NCBI GenBank assembly: GCA_027451565.1
Contig: DAIDJC010000043.1
Location: 1 to 15,565 of the forward strand
Origin: Limisphaerales bacterium
GTDB lineage: Bacteria > Verrucomicrobiota > Verrucomicrobiia > Limisphaerales > UBA11358
DNA length: 15,565 nucleotides
Reading direction: 5' to 3'
Shown here: positions 14,939 to 15,565 of the stretch, in pieces
How the letters are laid out: each line of letters starts with the position of its first letter
How positions within the stretch are numbered: position 1 is the stretch's first letter
The notes under the pieces: generated by a model
Told to the model about the DNA's origin: nothing
Seen by the model: the letters and a program-made list of their open reading frames with translations, nothing else
Databases searched by the model: none
Position numbers and translations under genes: made by a program

Positions 14939-15565
14939 GGGAAAAACCACCCGAAAGAAATGCTCAACATCACCCGGCGAGACCGCAAGTATGATGTTGG
15001 TTGTTTGACCGGAGCCGGTCCCATACTCCAAGCTGTCCCAATTGACGAGGTTGGTTGAAGTCTGAATTTGGTAAGGAACGTCCATTTGCCCCATAAATGA
15101 GATTTGCACACCATTGTTTGCTGCATGGGCCGCGTTCACCACTGGGGGTTCCCAAGTATTTTGGGATCTCATCAGGATGCCATCAATGCCGGCCGCCAGA
15201 AATGCTCCATTATCCGGGTAAACTCCTGAAAGAAGCTTCGTTCCGTAAACAGAAAGGATGTCAAGCGGATAGTAAATCTGAAACGAGTCGTTATCATCAA
15301 GAGGCAGGCTAAAGGCGATTTTTTGCCAATTGGTTCCATCGGCAGAAGAATAAATCAAACCGTACATGGTAATGGCCAGGAATCTGCCACCGGTGTAGGC
15401 AATGCCTGAAAATCCATCCACCGGCAAATTAAGTTGATTCTGCCAATTTGTTCCGTCGTGGGAGGTGAGGATTTGAGGGCAACCCAAGCCTAAATCAAAA
15501 TAATTGATGTTGGAGCCGTTATAGGCAATTGCCACAAACAACCCCTCCCCATACACAAGCTTTGT
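14936..15565 (-). CDS. C-terminal part of a secreted beta-propeller-like protein (runs off window)
   Basis: 209 codons remain open to the right edge, so the N-terminus is missing. The sequence carries repeated blades of the type seen in BNR/sialidase-like or photosystem-stability-factor-like propellers, including LVYGEGLFVAIA, ILTSHDGTNWQ, GIAYTGGRFLAI, IYSSADGTNWQKI and FLAAGIDGILMRS. The last 70 residues form a separate beta-domain ending PYQIQTSTNLVNWDSLEYG and EHFFRVVFP, a C-terminal module common in large secreted verrucomicrobial proteins. Extracellular or surface location is inferred from these domains. The ligand or function is unknown. It follows the permease at a distance and is probably not co-transcribed with it. 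Confidence 0.82.
   Translation of the reverse strand, partial: TKLVYGEGLFVAIAYNGSNINYFDLGLGCPQILTSHDGTNWQNQLNLPVDGFSGIAYTGGRFLAITMYGLIYSSADGTNWQKIAFSLPLDDNDSFQIYYPLDILSVYGTKLLSGVYPDNGAFLAAGIDGILMRSQNTWEPPVVNAAHAANNGVQISFMGQMDVPYQIQTSTNLVNWDSLEYGTGSGQTTNIILAVSPGDVEHFFRVVFP

Overview
The window looks like a chromosomal segment of a Gram-negative bacterium, most probably a verrucomicrobial lineage of the Pedosphaera/Limisphaerales type. This is an inference from three things: the style of the RHS-core sequences, the FucP/GluP-type sugar permease, and a secreted protein at the right edge ending in a 'YQIQTSTNLVNWDSL'-type C-terminal domain, which is common in that phylum. No rRNA, tRNA or CRISPR array is visible.

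Left half (about 1-5300) is an accessory island, with every convincing gene on the minus strand. Read in the direction of transcription (right to left) it holds: a 5'-truncated RHS-core gene with a Cys-rich variable tip (5292-4468); a small membrane-anchored protein whose start codon overlaps the RHS stop as ATGA (4471-3992); a membrane-tethered, repeat-rich protein (3842-2805); a broken transposase OrfA start between two imperfect direct repeats (about 2450-2660); a second 5'-truncated RHS-core gene with an unrelated variable tip (2416-989); a three-TM small membrane protein 15 nt downstream (973-722); and an IS630-family transposase running off the left edge (432-1). The tips and their small partner genes are visibly AT-rich, while the RHS cores and the right half are GC-rich. 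This matches a cemetery or storage array of orphan Rhs toxin-tip/immunity cassettes bordered by insertion-sequence debris. Neither tip matches a toxin family I recognise.

Right half (about 5400-15565) is GC-rich and mostly core genome. lspA, rluD and mfd form a tight plus-strand cluster: lspA and rluD overlap by ATGA, and mfd follows after 19 nt. They encode lipoprotein signal peptidase, a 23S rRNA pseudouridine synthase and the transcription-repair coupling factor. Next come a TPR/glycosyltransferase-fold protein and a RimJ/RimL-type GNAT acetyltransferase on the plus strand. Convergent to these is a minus-strand sugar/H+ MFS permease. After a non-coding stretch of about 630 nt comes the C-terminal part of a secreted beta-propeller-like protein (minus strand, running off the right edge).

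The most interesting material is the pair of orphan Rhs cassettes, an in-frame palindromic insert inside one RHS core, and an extra segment of about 35 residues splitting the conserved end of the same core.
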